Of a stretch of 64,000 nt of DNA, positions 52,256 to 61,043 are shown piece by piece. A program made the translations under genes and the position numbers. The stretch is from Hyphomicrobiaceae bacterium (GTDB lineage Bacteria; Pseudomonadota; Alphaproteobacteria; Rhizobiales; Hyphomicrobiaceae). Position 1 is the stretch's first letter; the number at the start of each line of letters is the position of its first letter. A model generated the notes under the pieces. The model was not told the origin of the DNA, searched no databases, and saw only the letters and a list, made by a program, of their open reading frames with translations. The stretch is from positions 1 through 64,000 of the forward strand of contig JALHMC010000006.1 in NCBI GenBank assembly GCA_022844225.1, in the 5' to 3' direction.

Positions 52256-53371
52256 ATGAGCCGAAAAACGACTGGCTTGCTGAAGGGGGCGCTGACCGCG
52301 CTCCATGTCACCGGGGCGGACCGCCTTTTGGCGCCTCTGACCGGTGGCATCGGTGTGATATTCATGCTGCACAGCGTTCGTCCAAACCGCGCCGACGGTT
52401 TCGGACCGAACCGCATCCTCGAGATAACCCCTGAGTTCCTTGACGAGACCATCTCGCTGGTCAAGTCGCGCGGATTTGACGTGCTCTCCCTCGACGACGT
52501 GCATGCCCGCCTCCGGGAGGGCGATTTCGACCGCCCCTTCGCCTGCTTCACGTTCGACGACGGCTATCGCGACAACCGAACGTACGCCTATCCGATCTTC
52601 CGCAAGCACGGCCTGCCGTTCGCCATCTACGTCCCGAGCGATTTTCCCGACGGCAAGGGCGATCTGTGGTGGATCAAGCTCGAGCTGGCGATTGCGGCGA
52701 CAGAGACGTTGAGCGCGCGCATCGATGGGGTCGCCGAGCACTTAGAAACGCGCACTCCGGATCAGAAGGACGAGGCCTTCGCGCGAATCTACTGGTGGTT
52801 GAGGTCAATTCCGGAGGGCGAGGCGCGGCGTTTCGTGACCGAGCTTTGCGACGCATATGGCGTGGATACAACCAGCCTCTGTCGCGATCTGGTGATGGAC
52901 TGGGATGAGTTGCGCGACTTGGCACGCGACCCCCTCGTTACAATAGGAGCGCATACACGTCGCCACCTGGCGCTGGCCAAGCTGACGCTCAGCGAGGCGC
53001 GGCTCGAGATGGAGGAGAGCGTGCGCCGTCTCGAGCGCGAGCTGAGCCGGCCCATACGCCACTTCAGCTTCCCTTATGGCGACGAAACGAGCGCGGGCGA
53101 TCGCGAGTTCGAGTTGGCTCGCGAGCTCGGCCTCGATACGGCCGTGACGACACGTAAGGGGCTCATTCATGAGCGTCACGCTCACGCGACGACAGCGTTG
53201 CCGCGTCTCTCGCTGAACGGAGACTACCAGAACACGCGATACGTCAAGGTGATGCTCTCAGGTGCCCCGTTCGCGCTCTGGAACATGGCCCGTCGGTGGC
53301 GTCCTTCGCCCATGGCGGCGCGCGCGAGCGTTCGCAGCCCCTCGTCGCTCAACGCGCGTACATCCACTTGA
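52256..53371 (+). CDS. Polysaccharide deacetylase (NodB-homology) family protein
   Basis: The 371-residue protein has the CE4 catalytic motif FTFDDGYRDN (Asp-Asp) and the metal-binding HTRRHL (H-x3-H type). The strand RHFSFPYGDE is present, preceded by LHSVRPNRADGFGPNRILEITPEFLDE. It would deacetylate N-acetyl sugars of a polysaccharide, and its position beside the polysaccharide cluster suggests exopolysaccharide modification. A signal peptide is not evident; the N terminus is basic with a moderately hydrophobic stretch, so location is uncertain. The ATG at 52256 follows CGGAG. Confidence 0.9.
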   Translation: MSRKTTGLLKGALTALHVTGADRLLAPLTGGIGVIFMLHSVRPNRADGFGPNRILEITPEFLDETISLVKSRGFDVLSLDDVHARLREGDFDRPFACFTFDDGYRDNRTYAYPIFRKHGLPFAIYVPSDFPDGKGDLWWIKLELAIAATETLSARIDGVAEHLETRTPDQKDEAFARIYWWLRSIPEGEARRFVTELCDAYGVDTTSLCRDLVMDWDELRDLARDPLVTIGAHTRRHLALAKLTLSEARLEMEESVRRLERELSRPIRHFSFPYGDETSAGDREFELARELGLDTAVTTRKGLIHERHAHATTALPRLSLNGDYQNTRYVKVMLSGAPFALWNMARRWRPSPMAARASVRSPSSLNARTST

Positions 53372-53567
53372 TGATGAGGCCCGCGACCGGCACCCACGCG
53401 AGGCCGGCAATCGCGTAAAAGATGAACTCGGCGACGTGACCTGCCGTCGGCAGGACCATAAGCGCGAGCGATGACGCGGCAAAAACATAGATCGTCACGA
53501 AGACGACCAGAGCCATCGTACCCAGAAGCGCCCGGGTCGTCGGGCGTTGTGGCGTCGTCTGCGGCAT
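53349..53567 (-). CDS. DUF2842 small membrane protein
   Basis: The 72-residue protein has two hydrophobic helices (LLGTMALVVFVTIYVFAAS and AEFIFYAIAGLAWVPVAGLII) and ends KWMYAR. This is the DUF2842 pattern: two TM, a Pro in the second, and a basic end. The ATG at 53567 follows GAAAGG. Its stop overlaps the deacetylase 3' end by 23 bases (convergent). It lies between the polysaccharide region and prfH. Function unknown. Confidence 0.82.
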   Translation of the reverse strand: MPQTTPQRPTTRALLGTMALVVFVTIYVFAASSLALMVLPTAGHVAEFIFYAIAGLAWVPVAGLIIKWMYAR

Positions 53568-53726
53568 GGCTGGACCTTTCGGCATGGGAGTGGACGAGCG
53601 TCCCGGACGACGACCCTCGGCCGCTTCGGCCGCACCGGATCAGGCCCACTCCTAATGTGGGCGCAGAGCCAATCCAAACGGATTCACGCGGGGCCACGTG
53701 TCGCGGCCCCGCGCCGGTAACTCCCG

Positions 53727-54350
53727 CTAAGCAGGATCGAAGCCGGGACCGTGATACCGGCGCACGGGACGGCCGCGTTCCAGGTTGTCGTGTGCGGCCT
53801 GGGACCGTTCGCGATCGCCTAGCGCCTCGATCTCCGCCGCGAGACGAACAAGCGCAGCGAGCCGTTCCAAGGCCAGCGCCTTGTTGCGGCCTTGCGAGCG
53901 TTCCTCACGGGCGACGACGACCAAACCGGTCGGCAGGTGCACCGCCCTGACCGCGCTCTCCGTCTTGTTCTGGTGCTGCCCGCCCGGACCGCCTGCCCTC
54001 AACGTCTCGAACCTGACCTCGCCCGGTGCAACAGGCCGCGGCGCCTCCGGTGGTGGCCCGAGTTGCACGACACTCACGAACCAGTTTTTCCGCTTGTGGT
54101 GCGGTCTCACCGGACTGGGTGACACCCACTGGATGGTTCCGGCCCAGGTCCGAGCCAGAAGCTCCGACCCGTCGCCGTGGAGCACGAGCACCGCCGATCC
54201 CGGACCGTGCACGTCCGGAGCCGCCGCATCGACGCAGTCGATGTCGATGCCGAGCCTTACGGCCTCTTGAGTGATGGACCGGCGAACGTGGCCGAGCGCG
54301 ATCCGGCATTCCGCCGGACCCCGCCCGCTGGTGAGAAGCAACCGGATCAT
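53727..54350 (-). CDS. prfH: Peptide chain release factor homologue PrfH
   Basis: The 207-residue protein has the GGQ motif in RAGGPGGQHQNKTESAVRAVHLPTGL (GGQ at 123-125) and the following HLPTGLVVVAREERSQGRNK, typical of class-I release factors. It lacks the domain that reads stop codons, as in PrfH. PrfH is known to release nascent peptides from ribosomes with damaged 16S decoding centres. Its ATG overlaps the RtcB stop by 4 bases (ATGA), so the two genes are translationally coupled. It is the second gene of the minus-strand pair. Confidence 0.93.
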   Translation of the reverse strand: MIRLLLTSGRGPAECRIALGHVRRSITQEAVRLGIDIDCVDAAAPDVHGPGSAVLVLHGDGSELLARTWAGTIQWVSPSPVRPHHKRKNWFVSVVQLGPPPEAPRPVAPGEVRFETLRAGGPGGQHQNKTESAVRAVHLPTGLVVVAREERSQGRNKALALERLAALVRLAAEIEALGDRERSQAAHDNLERGRPVRRYHGPGFDPA

Positions 54351-55537
54351 CGCCGCTTCTCCCTGCGCTCACGCCATCCATCGCGCTCTCGCCGCGTCGC
54401 ATCGCGCGGCACAAGCGCCGCCGCCTTCTTGAATGTGACGAGCGGTCGGAACGTCGCCACCACGCGCGCGAGACCAAGGTCGACGAGATCGCCGATCACG
54501 CGCTCGATCGCCTTGTAGGCGTCCGGTGCCTCCTCGACGAGGAGATCGCGGTCGCCGCAGACGACACGGCCACCCCACGGATTGCGCTCGAGGCGGGCGA
54601 GGTCCGAGCGCTTCGTCGGAACCCGGCCATGCATCGAGGCACGATCGTATTTGCGGCCCGCCCCGTGCGCGAGCGAGGCGAGAGCCTCGCGGCGCGCGGG
54701 GTGGAGGGGCGCGACCAGGTAGGACAGCGTGCCGCGCGATCCGGGGACCGGTACCAGTCCCCTGTCGGACGGCGCCGCCCCCTTGCGATGCAAAGCCCCA
54801 TGGTCTGTGATCTCGACCATATTGTGGGCGAGATCGCAGATGAGCCTCGCATCCGCACCGGCCGCGACAGCCGCCCGCTCGGCGATGATCCGCCGGTTGA
54901 GCCTGGCCCACGCGACGGCCTCGTCATGCCGGCCGAGATAGGTCTTGCCATGGTCGCCAACGGGATCGAGCGTCGCCATGCCGCCCCCGAGATAGCCCTC
55001 AAGGATCGCACGGCCCAGCCCCCGCGAACCCGAATGGACCAGCACGAACGCCTGGTCACCGTCGAGTCCGGCCGCCGCCGCCGCTTCCGCATCGACGATC
55101 TCCTCGATCGCCTGCACCTCGCAGAAGTGATTGCCGCCGCCGATGCTGCCGAGCGCGCGGTCGAAATCGCTAGCCGCGACGCCGGCTAAGGCCCGCGCTG
55201 CCGCTGCATCCCCGTCCCATGGTTGATCGAGTTCGCCGAGACGGTCGGCGAGCTTGTCGATCCGGAGCTTGCGCGCGGCGACGTCGAGCCCGAATAGCCC
55301 CATGCCGCAGCCGATGTCAGAGCCGACGAACTGCGGGTAGATGGCATCGCTGAGGATCGCGCAGCCGACCGGACCATATTTGCCCGGGTGAAGGTCCGGC
55401 ATGCCGGCTACCGCCGTGATGCCGGGTAGGCCAGCGACGTGCTCGAGTTGGCGCGTCGCGGTATCCTCGAGCCAGGATCTGGCCGAGGCGAAAACGTGGA
55501 TCGGCGCCCGGCCGGCCACGTCAGCAGGATTGCCCAT
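54347..55537 (-). CDS. RtcB-family RNA ligase (RtcB2, PrfH-linked)
   Basis: The 396-residue protein has the RtcB metal and guanylylation motifs: MPDLHPGK, GSDIGCGMG (Asp74, Cys77), GGGNHFCE, LVHSGSRGLG, LAHNMVE and SLAHGAGRKYD (His291, the likely GMP attachment site). RtcB joins 2',3'-cyclic phosphate or 3'-phosphate ends to 5'-OH ends using GTP. The coupling to prfH marks it as the RtcB2 ribosome-repair type. An ATG at 55537 behind GGAAAG is preferred to one at 55552, but either is possible. No RtcA or RtcR gene is next to it. Confidence 0.92.
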   Translation of the reverse strand: MGNPADVAGRAPIHVFASARSWLEDTATRQLEHVAGLPGITAVAGMPDLHPGKYGPVGCAILSDAIYPQFVGSDIGCGMGLFGLDVAARKLRIDKLADRLGELDQPWDGDAAAARALAGVAASDFDRALGSIGGGNHFCEVQAIEEIVDAEAAAAAGLDGDQAFVLVHSGSRGLGRAILEGYLGGGMATLDPVGDHGKTYLGRHDEAVAWARLNRRIIAERAAVAAGADARLICDLAHNMVEITDHGALHRKGAAPSDRGLVPVPGSRGTLSYLVAPLHPARREALASLAHGAGRKYDRASMHGRVPTKRSDLARLERNPWGGRVVCGDRDLLVEEAPDAYKAIERVIGDLVDLGLARVVATFRPLVTFKKAAALVPRDATRRERDGWRERREKRR

Positions 55538-55862
55538 TTGAATACTTTCCATGAGCCGTCACGTCACGCGCTGGCCGAGGGACGAACCCCAGCTCTGGCA
55601 CGTGCGAAAGCCCAGTGGAGCCGCTAGCGCAGGCTCACGCGGGCTGTTGCCCACAAAGGGCGGCGAGACAGTATGTCATCGAGCCATCTCCCGAAAAACC
55701 AAGGGCCATCGTCGCCCCATTCGTTGTTGAACGGTACTCACTTAATACGTCCGAATGATGTCAGCAAGGCTTTCCGAGCGCCCTGCCGCGCCAGCTGAGC
55801 GCATTGCGTCGCCGGTGGCCACTCACTAGGTCTCGTGCAGGCAACGGGAAAGGACCTGCGGC
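55538..55862. other. Gap between rtcB and ctaA (divergent)
   Basis: About 325 bases separate two divergent genes, so both promoters should be here. I see no gene and no strong promoter match; a GG-N11-GC match near 55600 has the wrong spacing for sigma-54. Confidence 0.45.
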
Positions 55863-56942
55863 GTGGCAACGGTGGCGAGCGGGCGGTCAGACGCGAGCGT
55901 GGTCAAGGACGAGGGGGACAATGCCGTCGCGCTATGGTTGGCCATTATCGCGGCCATGGTCGCCCTGACCGCCGTCGTCGGGGCTGCGACTCGCCTGACC
56001 GGGTCTGGGCTCTCCATCACCGAATGGCAGCCGATCATGGGCATCGTTCCACCGCTGAGCGATGCCGACTGGCAGACGGCCTTCGCCAAGTACAAGGCTA
56101 TCCCTCAATACACCGAGATCAATCGAGGCATGAGTCTCGCCGCCTTCAAAACGATCTTCTGGTGGGAGTGGGGCCACCGGCTGATCGCGCGCTCGATCGG
56201 CGTGGCGTTCCTGGTGCCGTTTCTGATCTTCCTGGCCGCCGGCCGGATTCCGCGGCGACTGACTCCTCGTCTCGTCGTGTTGTTTCTTCTCGGCGGCCTG
56301 CAGGGCGCCATTGGCTGGATCATGGTCCAGTCCGGTCTCGTCGACCGGGTTTCAGTTCACCCGGTGAAGCTGCTCCTCCATCTCGGCTGTGCGGTTCTGA
56401 TCTTCGCGCTGCTCGTTTGGACCGCGTTCGAGGTCGCAGGCCGCCGAGAGCGCTCTGTGCATTTGCCGACCGTGACGCGGGGCCAAGCGATCGGGGCTTT
56501 GGCCGTAGTCGCGCTCGTCTATTTGCAGGTCCTTTCAGGCGCTCTCGTTGCCGGACACAAGGCGGGCCTCACCTACAACACGTGGCCGCTGATGGACGGC
56601 CGCCTCATCCCCAACGGTTTAACGACGCTCTCGCCGTGGTGGCTGAACATCATCGACAACATCACGGCGGTTCAGTTCAACCATCGCATGCTGGCCTATC
56701 TGGTCGTCGCACTCGGGCTCTGGCAGGCCGCCGTCGTTTGGCGCACGGCCGACGATGAGCGCGTGCGCACGTCTGGCCTTTGGCTCGCCATCGCCCTCGT
56801 CGCGCAGATGGCTCTGGGCATCTGGACGTTGCTCGCCTGGGTGCCGGTTTCACTCGGGGTCGCCCACCAGGCGGGTGCGCTCGCAGTGCTGGCCATTGCG
56901 ATCTGGCACCTTTTCGCTGTCCAGCGGGCACGAGCGGTGTGA
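55863..56942 (+). CDS. ctaA: Heme A synthase (COX15/CtaA family)
   Basis: The 359-residue protein has eight hydrophobic segments and the COX15 signatures TRLTGSGLSITEWQPIMG and WWEWGHRLIARSIG (His ligand). The later QFNHRMLAYLVV and GVAHQAGALAVL supply heme His residues. It oxidises the methyl group of heme O to heme A for cytochrome aa3. The start is a GTG at 55863 behind AAAGGA, an arrangement with good spacing. Its usual neighbour DUF2842 lies on the other side of prfH-rtcB. Confidence 0.93.
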   Translation: MATVASGRSDASVVKDEGDNAVALWLAIIAAMVALTAVVGAATRLTGSGLSITEWQPIMGIVPPLSDADWQTAFAKYKAIPQYTEINRGMSLAAFKTIFWWEWGHRLIARSIGVAFLVPFLIFLAAGRIPRRLTPRLVVLFLLGGLQGAIGWIMVQSGLVDRVSVHPVKLLLHLGCAVLIFALLVWTAFEVAGRRERSVHLPTVTRGQAIGALAVVALVYLQVLSGALVAGHKAGLTYNTWPLMDGRLIPNGLTTLSPWWLNIIDNITAVQFNHRMLAYLVVALGLWQAAVVWRTADDERVRTSGLWLAIALVAQMALGIWTLLAWVPVSLGVAHQAGALAVLAIAIWHLFAVQRARAV

Positions 56943-57065
56943 ACGAGCAATCGGCAACCATTATCGACCGCTGATCATTCGGCGGTGTCGCGTCTTCGCC
57001 CTTGACGTCCGCCGCGCGAGCCCGAACCCTTCGCTTGGGGTTGGCCCGAGCGCGAGGTGGACATC

Positions 57066-58760
57066 ATGTCAGACACAGAGCACAAGTCCGGCGGCAAAAC
57101 GCCTGTCTTCCAAATTCTCGCCGACGACATCAAGGCGATGGGCGTCGAGTGTGTCTTCGGTCTCATGAGCGACGACACGGCGCTTTTCGCCACCGCGCTC
57201 GATACTGCCGGCGTCCGCTTCTATGGCACCCGTCACGAGAATGCGGCAATTGCAATGGCCGACGGCTATGCCTACGCGACGGGCAAGCTCGCCATCGCCG
57301 TGGTTGGGCGCGGCCCGGCGCTCGCCAACGGATTGCACGCGGCTGTTTACGCCAGCCGCACCAGCTCGAAGCTGGTCATCATCTACGGCGAGGCCGCCAC
57401 CGTCGGCGCACCGAATGGCCTCGGCCCGGACTACAAAGCCCTCGATGGCGTGGGTGTCCTCCGGGCAGCCGGATTGCGCACGTTCACTGCAACGAGCCCC
57501 GAAGGCGCACGCACCACGCTCGCCGATGCGGTTGCGGCGGCCTCGGCCGGTCAGGCCGTCAGCTTGCATCTGCCGACGAACGTCCAACTCGCTGAAATCG
57601 ACACACCTTCGGGCCAACTCGTGGTGCGCACGCGTCCGCATCAACCGCTGCCCGCCAAGCCGCCGTCCATCGAGGCTGCCGTCGCCGTTTTGGCGAAAGC
57701 GAAGCGGCCCCTCATCGTCGCGGGCCTCGGAGCCTACAGGGCCGGGGCGCGCGCGGCCATCGAACAACTGGCGGACCGCATCGGCGCACTCATGGTGACG
57801 ACCGCGCGCGGCAAGGATCTCTTCCGCGGCAACCCGAGAAGCCTTGGCATCATCGGCTCGTTCTCGCACTCGATCGCGCGGCGGATGGCCGACCAGGCCG
57901 ATTGCATTCTCGTCTTTGGCGCCGGGTTGAACTTCCTCACGACCAGCTTCGGAGCAGCCGTGCCGCAGGTGCCACTGATTCAGGTCGATGCGGTGCGCGC
58001 CAATATCGGGCGCTGGCTTAACGCCGATGTTGGCGTTGTGGGTGACGCTCGTCTCGTTGCCGAGCAACTCCTCGCGGCCGTGCCGGAGCGCCCGATAGCC
58101 GATAAGCCCTTCTACGACGCTGCGACCTCGAAGCTGATCGCCGAGTTCCATCCCCAGCAGGATTTCCAACCGCAGAATACGCCGCGCACCATCGATATGC
58201 GCACTCTCGGGCTCGAACTCGAGGCGATCCTGCCCCAGGATCGCAACCTCGTCGTCGACGGCGGCAACTTCCTCGGCATCGTGCCGTACCTCTCCGTGCC
58301 CGATCCGGGCGCCTTCAAGATGATCGGCGACTTCGCCTCGATCGGACTCGCTTTCGGCGCCGCCCTCGGCATGGCCAAGGCCCGCCCGGATCGCACCACT
58401 GTGATGGTGATCGGCGACGGCGGTTTCCTCATGACGATGGGCGACCTCGAGACGGTCGTGCGCGAGGACTTGCCGATGGTGATCATCGTCATGAACGACT
58501 GCGCCTACGGAGCTGAGCTGCACTTCCTCAAGCTCCGCCAGCAGCCGGTCGGCAAGTCGGTGTTCCCGGACGTCGACTTCGCGCCGATCGCGGCAGGCTT
58601 CGGCTTTGATGCCGAGACCATTCGCACGGTCGAGGATCTGCATCGCATCGCGCCGAAGCTACGAAATCCCGAGGGGCCGATCTTCCTCGACTGCAAGCTC
58701 AACGCTGATGTGGCGGCGCCGTTCATGAGCGAGTTCGCTCATTTCGAGGGCCAGCACTGA
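57066..58760 (+). CDS. Thiamine-diphosphate-dependent enzyme (acetolactate synthase-like large subunit)
   Basis: The 564-residue protein has the three-domain ThDP architecture. The N-terminal PYR domain carries Glu58 in GTRHENAAIAMADGYA, which activates ThDP. The central domain includes IVAGLGAYRAGARAAIEQLADR. The C-terminal PP domain has GDGGFLMTMGDLETVVREDLPMVIIVMNDCAYG (GDG...ND motif binding Mg-ThDP). It could be an acetolactate-synthase-like, decarboxylase or sulfoacetaldehyde-type enzyme; no ilvH subunit is adjacent. It heads the cluster with an SDR and Bug receptors, so it may act on the compound they import. The ATG at 57066 follows GAGGTGG. Confidence 0.87.
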   Translation: MSDTEHKSGGKTPVFQILADDIKAMGVECVFGLMSDDTALFATALDTAGVRFYGTRHENAAIAMADGYAYATGKLAIAVVGRGPALANGLHAAVYASRTSSKLVIIYGEAATVGAPNGLGPDYKALDGVGVLRAAGLRTFTATSPEGARTTLADAVAAASAGQAVSLHLPTNVQLAEIDTPSGQLVVRTRPHQPLPAKPPSIEAAVAVLAKAKRPLIVAGLGAYRAGARAAIEQLADRIGALMVTTARGKDLFRGNPRSLGIIGSFSHSIARRMADQADCILVFGAGLNFLTTSFGAAVPQVPLIQVDAVRANIGRWLNADVGVVGDARLVAEQLLAAVPERPIADKPFYDAATSKLIAEFHPQQDFQPQNTPRTIDMRTLGLELEAILPQDRNLVVDGGNFLGIVPYLSVPDPGAFKMIGDFASIGLAFGAALGMAKARPDRTTVMVIGDGGFLMTMGDLETVVREDLPMVIIVMNDCAYGAELHFLKLRQQPVGKSVFPDVDFAPIAAGFGFDAETIRTVEDLHRIAPKLRNPEGPIFLDCKLNADVAAPFMSEFAHFEGQH

Positions 58761-58858
58761 GCCCGCATTGAGCGGGCCACCCGCAGCGGCGCTTGGCAAA
58801 TGTCAGCCGTCGCGCGACCTTGAGTTCATTCAACCTGCATCACCTGAGGACAGCCTCT

Positions 58859-59623
58859 ATGAAGAATCCTTTCGATCTCACTGGCCAAGTCGCCGTCGTG
58901 ACCGGCTCGAGCAAAGGCATCGGGCGCTCCATCGCCGAGATCATGGCCGCCATGGGCGCCAAGGTCGTGGTGTCGAGCCGCAAGGCGGATGCCTGCGAGG
59001 CCGTCGCCGACGGCATCCGAAAGGCCGGTGGAGACGCCACCGTGATCCCCTGTCACATCGGCCGCAAGGAAGACTGCGAGGCACTGGTGAAAGGTGCGGT
59101 CGCCAAGTATGGGCGCATCGACGCCATGGTCTGCAATGCTGCGGTCAATCCCTACTTCGGGCCGCTCTCGGGCATCTCCGACGAGCAGTGGGATAAGATC
59201 ATGGAGAGTAACATCCGCTCGAATCTCTGGCTCGCCAACCTGACGGCGCCCGGCATGGCCGAACGCGGCGGCGGCACCATCACCATCGTCTCCTCGATTG
59301 GTGGCTTGAAGGGTTCGGCCAAGCTCGGCGCCTATGCCGTCTCGAAAGCGGCCGACTTCGGCCTTGCACGCTCGCTCGCCGTCGAGCTGGGCCCGAAGAA
59401 CATCCGCGTCAACGCCATCGCCCCAGGCCTCGTCAAGACGGACTTCGCCCGTGCGCTCTGGGAGGACAAGGCCAACCTCGACAAGCGGCTCGAAAACTCG
59501 CCGTTGAAGCGCATCGGCGATCCCGACGACATCGGTGGTGTCGCAGCCTTCCTGGCCTCGAAAGCCGCGTCCTTCATTACCGGCCAGGTCATCGTCGCAG
59601 ATGGCGGTGTGACGATCGCTTAA
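58859..59623 (+). CDS. Short-chain dehydrogenase/reductase (classical SDR)
   Basis: The 254-residue protein has VAVVTGSSKGIGRSIAEIMAAMGA and CNAAVNPYFGPLSGISD. The catalytic Ser is in VSSIGGL and the Tyr/Lys pair in YAVSKAAD. The C terminus FITGQVIVADGGVTIA is typical. The ATG at 58859 follows GAGG. It is 98 bases behind the ThDP enzyme and upstream of the receptor cluster, likely in the same unit. Substrate unknown. Confidence 0.9.
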   Translation: MKNPFDLTGQVAVVTGSSKGIGRSIAEIMAAMGAKVVVSSRKADACEAVADGIRKAGGDATVIPCHIGRKEDCEALVKGAVAKYGRIDAMVCNAAVNPYFGPLSGISDEQWDKIMESNIRSNLWLANLTAPGMAERGGGTITIVSSIGGLKGSAKLGAYAVSKAADFGLARSLAVELGPKNIRVNAIAPGLVKTDFARALWEDKANLDKRLENSPLKRIGDPDDIGGVAAFLASKAASFITGQVIVADGGVTIA

Positions 59624-59737
59624 TCGAGCGATCGAGTATCTCTGGCGGCTGGACAGGACGCGCCGCTGGCTCCAAAGTGTTGACTGTCCGAGATCGCTCG
59701 TCAGAGGCGGCAGGACGGTCAACAGGGAGGAATAGGC

Positions 59738-59890
59738 GTGAAGTCCACGAACGCCCGAGCTGCGTCGGCAGCTCTGCTCGCGATGGCAAGCCTCGTTTCC
59801 GCCGGCCCCGTCGCAGCCGATACGTCCCGTCGAAACCCATGGCGCTCACATCTGACCGGCGGCGCAACAGACGCCGCCTCGCGGTTGTGA
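59738..59890 (+). pseudogene. Relic of a Bug/TctC receptor gene (signal peptide plus broken start)
   Basis: A GTG with GGGAGG 7 bases upstream opens a 50-residue frame with a complete signal peptide (SAALLAMASLVSAGPVAAD). It continues with disrupted Bug sequence: TGGATDAASRL (residues about 40-50, the GGxTD hallmark), then a stop at 59888-59890. The expected PSKPM motif (Bug mature start) is in the neighbouring frame at about 59828-59842. This combination points to a frameshifted and truncated gene rather than a functional peptide. It directly precedes the three intact receptors. Confidence 0.6.
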
Positions 59891-60030
59891 AGCGAATTGG
59901 TTTCGGTCGGTGACCCGGTGGACAATGCAGACAGCAGCCTGCACTTTGCCGCCCCCGTAACACAGACACACCATTCCTGTGATGGTGTGCCCGTCGTTAC
60001 CCGAAGAAGCCCTTACTTGGAGATTGCAGA

Positions 60031-61005
60031 GTGAGAAGACAATGGAAGGCCGTCGTCGCGGCAACTTCGATGCTCGCGTTCGCATGCTGGTCGGCCGTCG
60101 GCGTCGTTGCCGATACTTATCCTTCGAAGCCCATTACCCTGATCGTGCCGTGGCCGGCCGGCGGGTCGACCGACATCACCATGCGCGCCATGGCGGATGC
60201 TGCGAGTAAGGATCTCGGTCAGCCCGTCGTGGTCGAAAACAAGGCGGGTGCCTCCGGCACGCTGGGCCCTGCGACACTGCGCGCGGCTAAGCCTGACGGC
60301 TACACCATCTCCCAGATCCCGATCACGATGTTCCGCTTGCCGCTGATGAAGGACAAGAAGGTCACTTGGGATCCGATCAACGACTTCACTTACATCGCTC
60401 ACCTGTCCGGTTACACGTTCGGCGTGACGGCCAAGGCTGACGGACCCATCAAAAGCTGGGCCGATCTCATCAGCTATGCCAAAGCAAACCCCGGCAAAGT
60501 GACTTACGCGACCCCCGGTGCCGGTAGCTCGCTGCATCTCGGCATGGAGCAGATCGCGGCCAAGGCTGGCATCCAGCTCACGCATGTGCCCTTCAAGGGC
60601 GGCGCGGAAACGAACGCCGCTGTCCTGGGCGGCCACACCATGCTGCAGGCGGATTCGACCGGCTGGCGTTCTCTCGTCGACTCCGGCGAGCTCCGCCTTC
60701 TCGTGCTTTGGACCGAGAAGCGCTCGAAGTTCTGGCCTGACGTGCCAACTCTGAAAGAGGTCGGTATCGATCTCGTCTTCGACAGCCCTTGGGGCATTGC
60801 CGGCCCGAAGGGGATGGAACCGGCCATCGTCAAGCGTCTGGATCAGGCGTTCAAGAAGGCCCTCGAGGACAAGAAGGTCGTCGAGATGCTCGACAGCTTC
60901 GTCTTCCCGGTCCGCTACGCCGATCAAGCGGGCTATTTGAAGATCATCGAAGAAGTCCAGAAGACCGAGAAGGAAGGCCTGGAGAAGATCGGTTTGGCAA
61001 AGTGA
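60031..61005 (+). CDS. Bug/TctC-family substrate-binding receptor, copy 1
   Basis: The 324-residue protein has an N-terminal signal peptide, then DTYPSKPITLIVPWPAGGSTDITMRAMADAASKDLGQP, the Bug signature. KPDGYTISQIPITMFRLPLM and HVPFKGGAETNAAVLGGH follow. Bug receptors bind carboxylates by a flexible loop at the GGxTD motif. The start is GTG at 60031 behind GGAG. It is the first of three tandem, mutually similar copies and lies 38 bases before copy 2. Ligand unknown; likely a dicarboxylate or aromatic acid. Confidence 0.92.
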   Translation: MRRQWKAVVAATSMLAFACWSAVGVVADTYPSKPITLIVPWPAGGSTDITMRAMADAASKDLGQPVVVENKAGASGTLGPATLRAAKPDGYTISQIPITMFRLPLMKDKKVTWDPINDFTYIAHLSGYTFGVTAKADGPIKSWADLISYAKANPGKVTYATPGAGSSLHLGMEQIAAKAGIQLTHVPFKGGAETNAAVLGGHTMLQADSTGWRSLVDSGELRLLVLWTEKRSKFWPDVPTLKEVGIDLVFDSPWGIAGPKGMEPAIVKRLDQAFKKALEDKKVVEMLDSFVFPVRYADQAGYLKIIEEVQKTEKEGLEKIGLAK

Positions 61006-61043
61006 CCTGAAGACGAGCGATCGCGGCTTAAGCGGAGGAAAAC

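Noticed and set aside
55590-55625. GG-N11-GC match to a sigma-54 promoter near rtcB
   Set aside because: Spacing is 11 rather than 10 and it points away from rtcB, towards ctaA.
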